Below, piece by piece: positions 7,528 to 16,367 of a stretch of 64,000 bases of DNA (the first letter of the stretch is position 1; each line of letters begins with the position of its first letter). A program made the position numbers and the translations under genes. The notes beneath the pieces are model-generated. The model did not search any database, was not told the DNA's origin, and worked only from the letters and a program-made list of their open reading frames with translations. Origin of the DNA: JARRJS01 sp037388885 (GTDB taxonomy: Bacteria; Gemmatimonadota; Gemmatimonadetes; Longimicrobiales; RSA9); assembly GCA_037388885.1 (NCBI GenBank), contig JARRJS010000003.1:35521-99520 (forward strand), in the 5' to 3' direction.

Positions 7528-9906
7528 ATGGCTAGCAGAATCAGCGTTCTCGGCACGTCGGACCTCCGCCGTGAAGACGGCACGCAGGTCCAATCGGTGC
7601 TCCACCAGCCTCGGAGATTCGCCCTCCTCGTCTACCTCGCGCTCGCCTCCCGTCAGGGCCCGGTGCGGCGGGACACGGTCATGGGCGTGTTCTGGGCGGA
7701 CAAGCCGCAGGACAAAGCGCGAGGCGCCCTCAACCAGGCCGTGCACTATGTCCGCCGGTCCCTGGGACAGGACGCCATCGTGACGACCGGCGACACGATC
7801 GAGCTGGACCGCACGCTGGTGAGCTGTGACGCGGCCGAATTCCTGGATGCCGTCGACGGCGAACGCTGGAGGATTGCGGCCGATCTCTACGCCGGCGACC
7901 TCATGCCCGGCTTCTTCGATAGCGCGGACGCGGTCGACTTCGAGCACTGGCTGGACGCGGAGCGCCGTCGGCTGGAGCGCGCGGCGAGTGAGGCGGCGTG
8001 GCGCCTTGCGAAGGAAGCGGAGGCGGCCGGCGAGACGGCCGATGCCGTGGTCTGGGCCCGCCGCGTATGCGAATGGTCGACCAACGACGAGGCGGAAGTT
8101 CGCCGGGTCATGGTGTTCATGGCCGAGCTGGGTGACCGGACGGGCGTCGTGGATGCCTACGAGAGCCTCAAGGCGGCGCTGCATCCGCTGGCGGTCGAGC
8201 CTGCGCCGGAGACCACGGACCTGGTGCGATCGCTGCGGAAGAAGTGGGAGGAAGAGGACACGGCTGTGGCGACCGATCAGCCGGCGGCCCCCACACAGCC
8301 GCAGCCAATGCCGAAAGCGCGAGGCAATACACGTCGCTGGCCGGTCCCCGTGGCCGGTGCCTGGAGGCAACTCCAGCGCCTGCGGTCCGGCGCCGTGACG
8401 CTCGTGCTGACCCTGGCGCTGATCTCGCTCTGGGGGCTCCGGCGCGACGCTCGTACGGCGGGGGACCCGGCGCCCGACAACCCGCATCCGACCGTCCTGG
8501 TGGAATCGTTGCAGGCGGAAGCCAACGGACCGGTCGCGGCGGGCGCCCTTGGCGACCAGATCGTCACGCAGCTGCAGTCGATGACGGGCTTCAACGTCGT
8601 GGATGGCACCAACGGGAAACCGTCTCGTGCGCCGTCCGCGAATTTTGTGCTCCGGGGCGGCCTGATCCGGACGGGAGACCACCTCCAGGCGAACGTCCAC
8701 CTGATCGACGGGACGAACGGCAGCACCGTCGCCAGCGAGCAATTCGATCGCACGCAGCCGGACTCCCTGGCCACGCTGGACGAGCTGAGCGCCGCCATCG
8801 CCAGCTTCACCCGGCGTTCCATCGGCACCATCGAGGAAGAACGCCGCATCGCCAACGCCGATGCGCCGCCCGCGGCGATTACGCTGGTGCAGCTCGGGCG
8901 CGGAGACCTGAGGCTCGCCGACTCACTCCGTGACACCGACGTCTACACAGCGGCCGCCGCCAGCTACGAGAAGGCCGACTCCACGTTCGTGGAAGCCGCA
9001 GCGCAGGCCAAGAACTGGTCGCAACCGTGGATCGAACGAGCACGCGCGGCACAGGGGCAGATGTGGCTTCGTCTCCTGGACCCCTCCGCCTCGGCGCGTG
9101 AGAGCGCGCTGGATATGGCGTTGCAGGGCGCGAATTACGCATCCAAGGCCGTCGAAAAATCCAAGGATTCGGCTGAAGCGCTGGAAATACGCGCCAGGCT
9201 GGAGCACTGGGCCTGGCAGCTCTCGGACGGGATGACCAGCGCACAGAGGACAGCGCTCCTCGACCGAGCGGAGAACGATGCACGGAAGGTCACCGCGCTG
9301 GCCCCGCGCCGCGCTACTGCATGGAATCTGCTGGGAGGCATCGCCATCCAGCGCGGAGAATGGGGAGACGCCTACTGGGCGTTGACACGAGCGATCGGCG
9401 CGGATGCCTACCTGAAGAGCAACGCGGAGATCACGTTGAGACTCTTCACCGCCGCGTGGGAGACGAACAACATCGATGCGGCCCGGTCATGGTGCGACCT
9501 GATCGAGCAACAGATGGGCCGGACCTGGCCGACCGCCTATTGCCGACTGCACCTGGATGCCGTACAGAGCAGGCCGGACACGAACCAGGTCGACAGCTTG
9601 CGTATGGATCTCAAGACAGCTGCCGATTGGACCAGAATCCGACCCTCCTTCGATGCACTGGCCGCGGTGATATTTGCGCGGAACGGCGACAGAAGCCGCG
9701 CAGAAGCCCTGTTGAAGGGGATTCCGAGCTCGACCCCCCTCGCCGACGATGCCACGAAGTTCGAAGCCTGGGCTTGGCTCGAGCTTCGAGATGACGAGAC
9801 AGCGCGAGCGTTACTCGGGCGCTATGTGGAAGCATCGCCTTCGGCCCGAAGCGGCATCCTCCGGAGTCGCCGTTTCTCGACGCTGGCCATGTCGACCCCG
9901 AATTGA
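7528..9906 (+). CDS. Membrane-tethered BTAD transcriptional activator with FlgO/TolB-like and TPR regions
   Basis: The first 240 residues form an OmpR-like winged helix plus BTAD (SARP-type) unit: ISVLGTSDLR, RFALLVYLALA, RRDTVMGVFWADKPQDKARGAL and the following helical repeats. A Pro/Lys-rich linker leads to one hydrophobic segment (AVTLVLTLALISLWGL, about residue 290). The rest is a periplasmic-type domain resembling the FlgO/TolB N domain (PTVLVESLQAE...GALGDQIVTQLQ) and a long helical TPR-like tail. The design resembles a CadC-like one-component activator whose DNA-binding half is cytoplasmic and sensor half outside. It is convergent to a small lipoprotein gene. The target promoter is unknown. 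The family assignment is confident; the topology is inferred. Confidence 0.85.
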   Translation: MASRISVLGTSDLRREDGTQVQSVLHQPRRFALLVYLALASRQGPVRRDTVMGVFWADKPQDKARGALNQAVHYVRRSLGQDAIVTTGDTIELDRTLVSCDAAEFLDAVDGERWRIAADLYAGDLMPGFFDSADAVDFEHWLDAERRRLERAASEAAWRLAKEAEAAGETADAVVWARRVCEWSTNDEAEVRRVMVFMAELGDRTGVVDAYESLKAALHPLAVEPAPETTDLVRSLRKKWEEEDTAVATDQPAAPTQPQPMPKARGNTRRWPVPVAGAWRQLQRLRSGAVTLVLTLALISLWGLRRDARTAGDPAPDNPHPTVLVESLQAEANGPVAAGALGDQIVTQLQSMTGFNVVDGTNGKPSRAPSANFVLRGGLIRTGDHLQANVHLIDGTNGSTVASEQFDRTQPDSLATLDELSAAIASFTRRSIGTIEEERRIANADAPPAAITLVQLGRGDLRLADSLRDTDVYTAAAASYEKADSTFVEAAAQAKNWSQPWIERARAAQGQMWLRLLDPSASARESALDMALQGANYASKAVEKSKDSAEALEIRARLEHWAWQLSDGMTSAQRTALLDRAENDARKVTALAPRRATAWNLLGGIAIQRGEWGDAYWALTRAIGADAYLKSNAEITLRLFTAAWETNNIDAARSWCDLIEQQMGRTWPTAYCRLHLDAVQSRPDTNQVDSLRMDLKTAADWTRIRPSFDALAAVIFARNGDRSRAEALLKGIPSSTPLADDATKFEAWAWLELRDDETARALLGRYVEASPSARSGILRSRRFSTLAMSTPN

Positions 9907-9953
9907 CGTGTTGCGGCCAGGCCGAGGCGAACGATCAACGTCCGTGCCTAGTT

Positions 9954-10214
9954 CTAATCGGTGCAGTACCACAGGCCGTTGATTTGTATGCACTTGGGCT
10001 TGGTCATGATCGTCGCTGATTCTGTCGTACACACCGTCGAGCCGTCGATCGTCTGACACGAATCGGTCGTCTTGCTGGCGAGGGTCTGCGTCGGTGCTGT
10101 CATCGCTTCGGTGCTGGGCGCGGTCGGGTCGGTGGAGCATGCGCCGAAGGAGCCGACCACGATGAAGACCAGGGCGCCCAGGAGCGCGTGGCGGATGTTG
10201 TGAGCCTGGATCAT
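9954..10214 (-). CDS. Small lipoprotein with duplicated C-x8-C motif
   Basis: An 86-residue secreted lipoprotein of unknown function. The start at ATG 10214 is favoured by a GGGGAG ribosome site and because it yields a clean signal peptide ending in the lipobox GSFGAC, with lipidated Cys at residue 26. The mature part is a Thr/Ser/Pro-rich linker followed by two cysteine-bounded units, CQTIDGSTVC and CIQINGLWYC. They share the pattern C-x-x-I-(D/N)-G-x-x-x-C, so they look like an internal duplication able to form two disulfides. It converges on the BTAD activator with 47 bases between the stops. I recognise no family. Confidence 0.7.
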   Translation of the reverse strand: MIQAHNIRHALLGALVFIVVGSFGACSTDPTAPSTEAMTAPTQTLASKTTDSCQTIDGSTVCTTESATIMTKPKCIQINGLWYCTD

Positions 10215-10422
10215 GATGCTTCTCCCCTGTGAGTTGGAGTTTTGCCCGCTTCCCAGCATAGGCACGGAGGGGCGGGGCCGCATGGGGCACGACGCCCTAT
10301 ATGCAGCCGGGGTGGTCCGGGACTGCGGGAATCGTCCGGGAAGCTAGTTGGTTCATCGCGGACGGTGCACCAGTCGCCAGTTTCGTCTCGTTCTGCAATC
10401 GTCGTGACCCGAAATCGTCTGC

Positions 10423-13400
10423 ATGGTCATGCGCGAGTCCCTCAGGAGCGACACGACTTTCTGCGCCGGGACGTTCCTCTCTGCGCCGCTGGCGATTCCC
10501 AGGTCACAATGGGTCACCCGATCGGCTGGATGGGTCTTCGTCCCGGTGGTCCTGGCGCTCGCGGCGACGGTATTTCCGGCCGTCGCTGCAGCGCAAACGC
10601 CCAACGACTGGGAGAACCCAGCCGTTTTCGGCATCCACAAGGAGCCGCCGCACGCGACGCTCTTCCCCTATGAGACTCGGGCGCTCGCGCTGGGAAGGGA
10701 CCCGAGCCGCTCGGCTTATTTCCTGGATCTGGATGGACAGTGGAAATTCAACTGGGTCCGCAAGCCGGCGGACCGGCCGATGGACTTCTACCGCACCGAT
10801 TACGACGACTCGGCCTGGGGCACCATTCCCGTGCCCGGCAACTGGGAGCTGAACGGACACGGCGTCGCCATCTACGTGAACTCCACGTACCCGTTCAAGA
10901 AGGACCCGCCGCACATCCCTCACGACTACAATCCCGTTGGCTCGTACCGCACCCACTTCACCGTTCCCGCCGGATGGAAGGGCCGCGAGATCGTCCTGCA
11001 CTTCGGCTCTATCCGCTCGGCCATGTACGTCTGGGTGAACGGCAGGAAGGTGGGCTATAGCCAAGTGGACAAAGTACCTGCAGAGTTCGATGTAACAAAG
11101 TACGTAAGGTCCGGCGCGGACAACCTGCTGGCGGTGGAGATGTATCGCTGGAGCGACGGCAGCTACCTGGAGGACCAGGACTTCTGGCGGCTGAGCGGGA
11201 TCGAGCGGCCCGTGTTCCTGTATGCGATGCCGAAGGTCCACATCCGGGACTTCTTCGTGACGGCCGGGCTGGACAGCGTGTATCGCGACGGAATTCTCGA
11301 TGTGAACGCCCGCCTCCACAGCTACGAGCCTGAGGCCGTCCGTGGCTGGCGGGTGAGCGTCGAGCTGCTGGATGACGCCGGCGAGCCGGTGTTCGGCACC
11401 GGCGCCGGCGGATCCGGATCGTCCAGCCGGCCGGTCGCTGAGCGTGTCGATGTCCCTGCGGATTCGGAAGCGTCGGTCGCGTTCCACGAGCGTGTCCCGT
11501 CCCCACGCCACTGGACGGCGGAGACGCCGAACCTGTACACGCTCCTGCTCACATTGCGGGACCCGCGCGGGACCACGGTGGAGGTGCTGTCGCAGCGCGT
11601 CGGGTTCCGCACGGTGGAGATCCGCGGTGGACAGCTGCTGGTGAACGGCGTGCCCGTGACCATCAAGGGCGTGGACCGCCATGAGCACGACCCTGTGACG
11701 GGGCACGTCATCTCGCGGGCGTCGATGCGCCGCGACATAGCGCTGATGAAGCAGTTCAACATCAACGCCGTACGCACGTCGCACTACCCGGACGACCCGT
11801 ACTGGTACGACCTGGCGGACGAGTACGGGCTGTACCTCGTGGATGAGGCGGACATCGAGTCCCACGGCATGGGCTACGACCCGGCGGTGACGCTGGGGAA
11901 CAACCCGGTGTGGAAGGCGGCCCACCTGGATCGCATGGAGCGCATGGTGGAACGGGACAAGAACCACCCGTCCATCATCATCTGGTCGCTGGGGAACGAG
12001 GCGGGGAACGGGGTGAATTTCTACGCGACGTACCGCTGGACGAAGCAGCGGGACCCGACGCGCCCGGTGCAGTACGAGCGAGCGGACAACGACTGGAACA
12101 CGGACCTCATGGTGCCCATGTACCCGGGCTTCCAGTACCTGGAGGACTACGGGCGGAACCACCATGACAAGCCGCTCATCATGTGCGAGTATGCGCACGC
12201 CATGGGCAACAGCGTGGGCAACTTCCAGGACTACTGGGACGTCATCGACCGCTACCCGAACCTGCAGGGCGGCTTCATCTGGGACTGGGTGGACCAGGGC
12301 ATCGCGAGCCACAACGCGCAGGGCCGCAAGATCTGGGCATACGGCGGCGACTTCGGGCCGCCAGGCACGCCCAGCGACGGAAACTTCAACATCAACGGCA
12401 TCGTGCAGCCGGACCGCACGCCACACCCGTCTGCGTTCGAAGTGAAGCACGTCTATCAGTGGATCGCCGTGGCACCGGTGGATCTGGCCGCCGGCAAGCT
12501 CCGGGTCACCAACGCATACGACTTCCGCCGCACCGATGACGTCCGCATGCTTTGGACGCTGCTGCGGGACGGCGTGCCCACCGATTCCGGCGTCGTCGCT
12601 GACAGCCTCCCGCTGGCCCCGCACGCGTCGATGCAGGTCACCGTACCGATCCCGGCCATCACGCCCGAGCCAGGCGTCGAGTACTACCTCGACGTGAGCA
12701 TGCGGCAGATCCGGGACCGGGACCTGGTCCCCGCCGGCCACGAGATCGCGTTCGATCAGTTCCGGCTGCCCATCGCCCGGGCGGTGACAGCGGTGGACCC
12801 GCGAACGCTCGGCCCCCTGACTGTCGCCAATCGCGGCGACAGCGTGCAGGTGCGAGGTGACCACTTCGCGGTGACGTTTGATCGGGCGAACGGCAGGCTC
12901 GCCTCGTACGTGTATCGCGGCCATGAGCTGATCCAACACGGGCCTGTGGCCAACTTCTGGCGCGCGCCCAACGACAACGACTTCGGTGCCGATCTCCAGA
13001 AGAAGCTCCGGGTCTGGCTTGACCCGGCGGATCACGCGCGGCTCCGGCGGTTCGATGTGAGCGGCCCGTCCGACGGCAAGGTCACCGTGACCGTCGAGTC
13101 GGAGCTGCCGACGGTCTTCGCGCGCTATACCACCGTGTACACCGTCCTGGGATCGGGGGACGTGGTCGTGGACGACCATTTCGTGCCGGAGCCGGCCGGC
13201 CGACCGGACTCGGTGCCCGAGATGTTCCGGTTCGGCATGAAGCTGGTCGTGCCCCACGCGTACTCGAACGTTACGTGGTACGGTCGCGGCCCCTTCGAGT
13301 CGTACTGGGACCGGAAGACCGCGGCGCTCGTCGGCCGCTACAGGAGCACCGTCAGCGAGCAGTACTTCCCCTACGTCCGTCCCCAGGAGAGCGGTAACAG

Positions 13401-13752
13401 GACCGACATCCGCTGGCTCGCGCTGACGAACGACGACGGCGCGGGTATGCTCTTCGTCGGCGACTCGCTCCTCAGCATGAGCGCGCTCCACTACCGCATC
13501 AGCGACCTGGACCCGGGCATCGAGAAGGCCCAGCGGCACTCGGGCGACCTGGCGGAGCGCCCCGAGGTCTACGTCAACGTGGACGATCGGCAAATGGGCG
13601 TCGGCGGCATCAACAGCTGGGGGGCGGTCCCCCTGCCGAAGTATTCGTTGCCTTACGGGGAGTATCACTACCGGTTCCGGATGCGGGGCATCACGGCGGC
13701 CGACGGCTCGCCCGATGTGCTGGCAAGGCGGCGGTACGCGGACGTTCCCTGA
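10423..13752 (+). CDS. Secreted glycoside hydrolase family 2 beta-galactosidase (LacZ type)
   Basis: Hydrolyses terminal beta-galactosides by the retaining mechanism. The 1109-residue length and domain order fit LacZ: sugar-binding domain (SRSAYFLDLDGQWKFNW...), immunoglobulin-like domain, TIM barrel, and the C-terminal small-chain domain (GDHFAVTFDRANGRLASY onwards). The acid/base glutamate lies in WSLGNEAGNG and the nucleophile in IMCEYAHAMGNS. Unlike E. coli LacZ it carries an N-terminal hydrophobic signal ending around VFPAVAAAQ, so it is exported. The n-region is long (about 34 residues) if ATG 10423 is used, and the true start is uncertain. It is followed by a terminator-like hairpin and a GH13 gene. 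With the GH53 galactanase further on, a galactan-degrading role is likely. Confidence 0.93.
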   Translation: MVMRESLRSDTTFCAGTFLSAPLAIPRSQWVTRSAGWVFVPVVLALAATVFPAVAAAQTPNDWENPAVFGIHKEPPHATLFPYETRALALGRDPSRSAYFLDLDGQWKFNWVRKPADRPMDFYRTDYDDSAWGTIPVPGNWELNGHGVAIYVNSTYPFKKDPPHIPHDYNPVGSYRTHFTVPAGWKGREIVLHFGSIRSAMYVWVNGRKVGYSQVDKVPAEFDVTKYVRSGADNLLAVEMYRWSDGSYLEDQDFWRLSGIERPVFLYAMPKVHIRDFFVTAGLDSVYRDGILDVNARLHSYEPEAVRGWRVSVELLDDAGEPVFGTGAGGSGSSSRPVAERVDVPADSEASVAFHERVPSPRHWTAETPNLYTLLLTLRDPRGTTVEVLSQRVGFRTVEIRGGQLLVNGVPVTIKGVDRHEHDPVTGHVISRASMRRDIALMKQFNINAVRTSHYPDDPYWYDLADEYGLYLVDEADIESHGMGYDPAVTLGNNPVWKAAHLDRMERMVERDKNHPSIIIWSLGNEAGNGVNFYATYRWTKQRDPTRPVQYERADNDWNTDLMVPMYPGFQYLEDYGRNHHDKPLIMCEYAHAMGNSVGNFQDYWDVIDRYPNLQGGFIWDWVDQGIASHNAQGRKIWAYGGDFGPPGTPSDGNFNINGIVQPDRTPHPSAFEVKHVYQWIAVAPVDLAAGKLRVTNAYDFRRTDDVRMLWTLLRDGVPTDSGVVADSLPLAPHASMQVTVPIPAITPEPGVEYYLDVSMRQIRDRDLVPAGHEIAFDQFRLPIARAVTAVDPRTLGPLTVANRGDSVQVRGDHFAVTFDRANGRLASYVYRGHELIQHGPVANFWRAPNDNDFGADLQKKLRVWLDPADHARLRRFDVSGPSDGKVTVTVESELPTVFARYTTVYTVLGSGDVVVDDHFVPEPAGRPDSVPEMFRFGMKLVVPHAYSNVTWYGRGPFESYWDRKTAALVGRYRSTVSEQYFPYVRPQESGNRTDIRWLALTNDDGAGMLFVGDSLLSMSALHYRISDLDPGIEKAQRHSGDLAERPEVYVNVDDRQMGVGGINSWGAVPLPKYSLPYGEYHYRFRMRGITAADGSPDVLARRRYADVP

Positions 13753-13867
13753 GGAACACGAAAGCGCACGACAACGGCAGGGAAGCGGACAATTGGTCAG
13801 ATGCGCCCACTCTGCCGCTTGATGCCGCATCCGACCGACGGGCTCGTGTCTCGTCGGCTCCGTTCCA

Positions 13868-13893
13868 CCGCCCGGGCTTCGAGGTCCGGGCGG
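13868..13893 (+). terminator. GC hairpin after the beta-galactosidase gene
   Basis: The arms CCGCCCGGGC (13868-13877) and GTCCGGGCGG (13884-13893) pair, with one G:T wobble, around a six-base loop, and are followed by the T-rich TGTTGCTG. The hairpin lies about 115 bases after the GH2 stop and 80 bases before the GH13 start, and probably separates the two transcripts. Confidence 0.6.
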
Positions 13894-13972
13894 TGTTGCT
13901 GTGAGCCGTGGGTGCGGATTACAGTACGATCATGCCGAACGCTGGACACAGACAATCCGCGGAGAATCGACC

Positions 13973-15349
13973 ATGAGACGTTCATTGCGCATGCTGCTGC
14001 TGGGCCTGGTGGTGGGAGTGGCGAGTTTTGCGTGCATGAAGCCGGCGGGCGATGCCGCGGCCGCAGGGCGGGTGCCCGTGCCGGGCACGCACGCCTTCAC
14101 GGCGCAGACGGCGCTATACGAGGTGTTCGTCCGGGACTTCTCGCCGGAGGGCACGCTGCAAGGCGTGATCCGGGGGTTGGATCGGATCCAGGCGACGGGC
14201 GCAGAGGTCGTGTGGCTGATGCCGATCTACCCGGTGGGCGTCAAGAACCACAAGGGGAAGCTGGGGTCGCCGTATGCGGTGAAGGACTATCATGCCATCA
14301 ACCCGGCCTTCGGCACCGCGGCGGACCTCCATGAGCTGGTGGACTCGGTCCACGCCCGGGGCATGAAGATCATCCTGGGCTGGGTGCCCAATCACACGGC
14401 CTGGGACAACGTGTGGGTGACCGAGCACCCGGACTACTATGCCCACACCGCGGACGGCAAGATGACGGTGCCGCGCGACCTGAGCGGCCACCTCACGGAC
14501 TGGACGGACGTGGCCGAGCTGGACTACGACAACCCCGCGCTGCGCCGTGCCATGATCGACGCCATGAAGTACTGGCTCACCACGTTCGACGTGGACGGTT
14601 TCCGCATGGACGTGGCGGGCTTTATCCCCGACAGCTTCTGGAAGGAAGCGATCCCGCAGCTGCGTGCGGTGAGGCCCATCCTGCTGCTGGCGGAGTGGGA
14701 CGACCCCAAGATGCAGGCGGACGGGTTCGACCTGACGTATCCGTGGTCGTCGTACAGTCGGTTGAAGGCAGTCTGGAAAGGCGGACCCGCGGCGGATTTC
14801 GTGGAGAAAGAGTTGCAGGACCTGGCGCAGTACCCGGACAGCGGCGGCATGCGCATGCGCATGACGACGAATCACGACGAGACGGCGTGGGACGCGCCGC
14901 CGGTCACCCTCTTCGGCGGCCCCGCCGGGGCGCGGGCCGCGTACGTCGCCATGGCGCTACTGCCCGGCCCACCGCTGCTCTACAACGGCCAGGCGGTGGA
15001 GAGCCCGCAGAAGCTCGGCCTGTTCGACAAGGAGCCGGTGGACTGGAACCAGCCCGACGCAGACGAGGCACGGGCGTTCTACCGGAAGGTGATCGGGCTG
15101 TCCCGCACGAACCCGTCCCTGGTGAACGGCGGGCTCGCGGTGGTGGCCACCGACGCGGAGCAGGACGTGATCGCGTACCGGCGCGGCGATGTCGTCGTCC
15201 TGGTCAACGCGCGCTCGAAGCGTGTGAACGCAACGGTGACGGCCCCCGACCTGAACGGCGCTCGAAACCTGCTCGGCGGCGGCGTGCAACATGGCCAGAC
15301 GGTGGCGCTGCCGGCGTACGGGGCAGTGGTCCTGGCGCTGGCCGGCTGA
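13973..15349 (+). CDS. GH13 alpha-amylase-family lipoprotein
   Basis: A 458-residue alpha-glucan-active enzyme. It has a signal peptide with lipobox VASFAC, so it is likely anchored in a membrane. The four conserved GH13 regions are visible: GWVPNH (region I), GFRMDVAG with the nucleophile Asp (II), LLAEWDDP with the acid/base Glu (III), and TTNHDET with the transition-state Asp (IV). A short C-terminal beta domain with VIAYRRGDVVVLVNARSK follows. The start at ATG 13973 follows GGAGAA; the frame is open further upstream, but that adds unlike sequence. The barrel is compact, without the usual long B-domain, as in small maltodextrin-active enzymes. Exact specificity (amylase, glucosidase or transferase) is not resolvable here. 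Confidence 0.9.
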   Translation: MRRSLRMLLLGLVVGVASFACMKPAGDAAAAGRVPVPGTHAFTAQTALYEVFVRDFSPEGTLQGVIRGLDRIQATGAEVVWLMPIYPVGVKNHKGKLGSPYAVKDYHAINPAFGTAADLHELVDSVHARGMKIILGWVPNHTAWDNVWVTEHPDYYAHTADGKMTVPRDLSGHLTDWTDVAELDYDNPALRRAMIDAMKYWLTTFDVDGFRMDVAGFIPDSFWKEAIPQLRAVRPILLLAEWDDPKMQADGFDLTYPWSSYSRLKAVWKGGPAADFVEKELQDLAQYPDSGGMRMRMTTNHDETAWDAPPVTLFGGPAGARAAYVAMALLPGPPLLYNGQAVESPQKLGLFDKEPVDWNQPDADEARAFYRKVIGLSRTNPSLVNGGLAVVATDAEQDVIAYRRGDVVVLVNARSKRVNATVTAPDLNGARNLLGGGVQHGQTVALPAYGAVVLALAG

Positions 15350-15479
15350 CCCCGACGCGGTAGCCACCACCTTTCGAGTGCGGGCAACGGTCGCCCGAGA
15401 TTGGCGCGTTTTGCCAGAAGAACGGCACGTTCTGCCTGCACAGGCGGTTCCAGGTCCGTGGGCGGGGACGTGGGCTGTG

Positions 15480-16223
15480 TCAGAGCCGGTTCAACAGGAA
15501 GTCGGGCGTGAACCGGACCAAGTATCCCGCCAGCAGGGTGAACGACCCCGTGAGCAGCAGCACGCCCACGAGGACGAGCATGGCGCCGCTGATGCGGTTG
15601 ACCAGTGGCAACCAGCGACGAATGCGCCTGGACCCGTCCAGGAACCGGCCCAACAGCAGGGATGTCGCCAGGAACGGAATGGCGAGGCCGACAGAATAGA
15701 CGGCGAGCAGTTGCACGCCGGCGGTCATGCCTCCGCCAGCAGCTGCCAGCGTCAGAATGCCGCCCAGAACGGGGCCGATGCAGGGCGTCCAGCCGGCGGC
15801 GAACACGACGCCGGCCAGCACGCTGCCGGCGTAGCCCGCCGGCTTGCGGGCGAGCTGGAACCGACGTTCGCGCTCGAGACCGGGTACCGGCAGCACACCC
15901 ATGACGTGGAGGCCGAACAGGACGATCAGAATCCCGCCCACGCGCTGAAGCCAGACGCCGTGTGTCCGAAGCAGGGCGCCCAAGTAGCTGGCGGAAGCGC
16001 CCAGCGCGATGAACACCAGGCTGAACCCCACGACGAAGAAGAGGCCGTGGACGAGCACTGCCCGGCGGATGCGCGCGGCCTGTGCGCCCTCCGAGGTCAG
16101 CTCGTCGTAGGTCATCCCCGTCAGGAACGAGGCGTAGCTCGGGACGAGCGGCAACACGCACGGAGACAGGAAGCTGAGAATCCCCGCCAGGAACGCCACC
16201 GTTATGCCGATATGGGCCGTCAT
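15480..16223 (-). CDS. ccdA: CcdA-type thiol/disulfide electron transporter
   Basis: A 247-residue inner-membrane protein that carries reducing power from cytoplasmic thioredoxin to periplasmic thiol proteins, usually for cytochrome c maturation or disulfide reduction. There are six hydrophobic segments, with the two redox cysteines in their expected places: SFLSPCVLPLVPSY in the first segment and AGWTPCIGPVLG in the fourth. No periplasmic thioredoxin partner is encoded nearby. It converges on the GH13 gene and lies downstream of the beta-barrel gene on the same strand, with a 144-base gap containing the 18-bp repeat. Confidence 0.92.
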   Translation of the reverse strand: MTAHIGITVAFLAGILSFLSPCVLPLVPSYASFLTGMTYDELTSEGAQAARIRRAVLVHGLFFVVGFSLVFIALGASASYLGALLRTHGVWLQRVGGILIVLFGLHVMGVLPVPGLERERRFQLARKPAGYAGSVLAGVVFAAGWTPCIGPVLGGILTLAAAGGGMTAGVQLLAVYSVGLAIPFLATSLLLGRFLDGSRRIRRWLPLVNRISGAMLVLVGVLLLTGSFTLLAGYLVRFTPDFLLNRL

Positions 16224-16310
16224 GCGATACGTGTTCGGGCATTCGCGATGCCAACGCCGGCATGTCGCTGTGAACCTCGCGGTGCACCGGTGAACGGGGC
16301 ATGAGAATGC

Positions 16311-16328
16311 CGTGAAGGACGCTTCATG
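16311..16328. repeat. 18-bp repeat CGTGAAGGACGCTTCATG, copy 2
   Basis: Identical to 5631-5648, including the TGAAG-N4-CTTCA inverted repeat. Seen from the minus strand it starts 40 bases after the stop of the beta-barrel gene and about 90 bases before the ccdA start. It could be a 3'-end signal of the former or a control site of the latter. Confidence 0.6.
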
Positions 16329-16367
16329 CTTGGCGTCTGAGCGGCCCTTTCACGCCGACGCGCAGCC

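Noticed and set aside
10504..13830. A 1108-residue open frame antisense to the beta-galactosidase
   Set aside because: It is the His/Arg/Val-rich mirror of a GC-rich gene. The plus strand carries the GH2 motifs and signal peptide.
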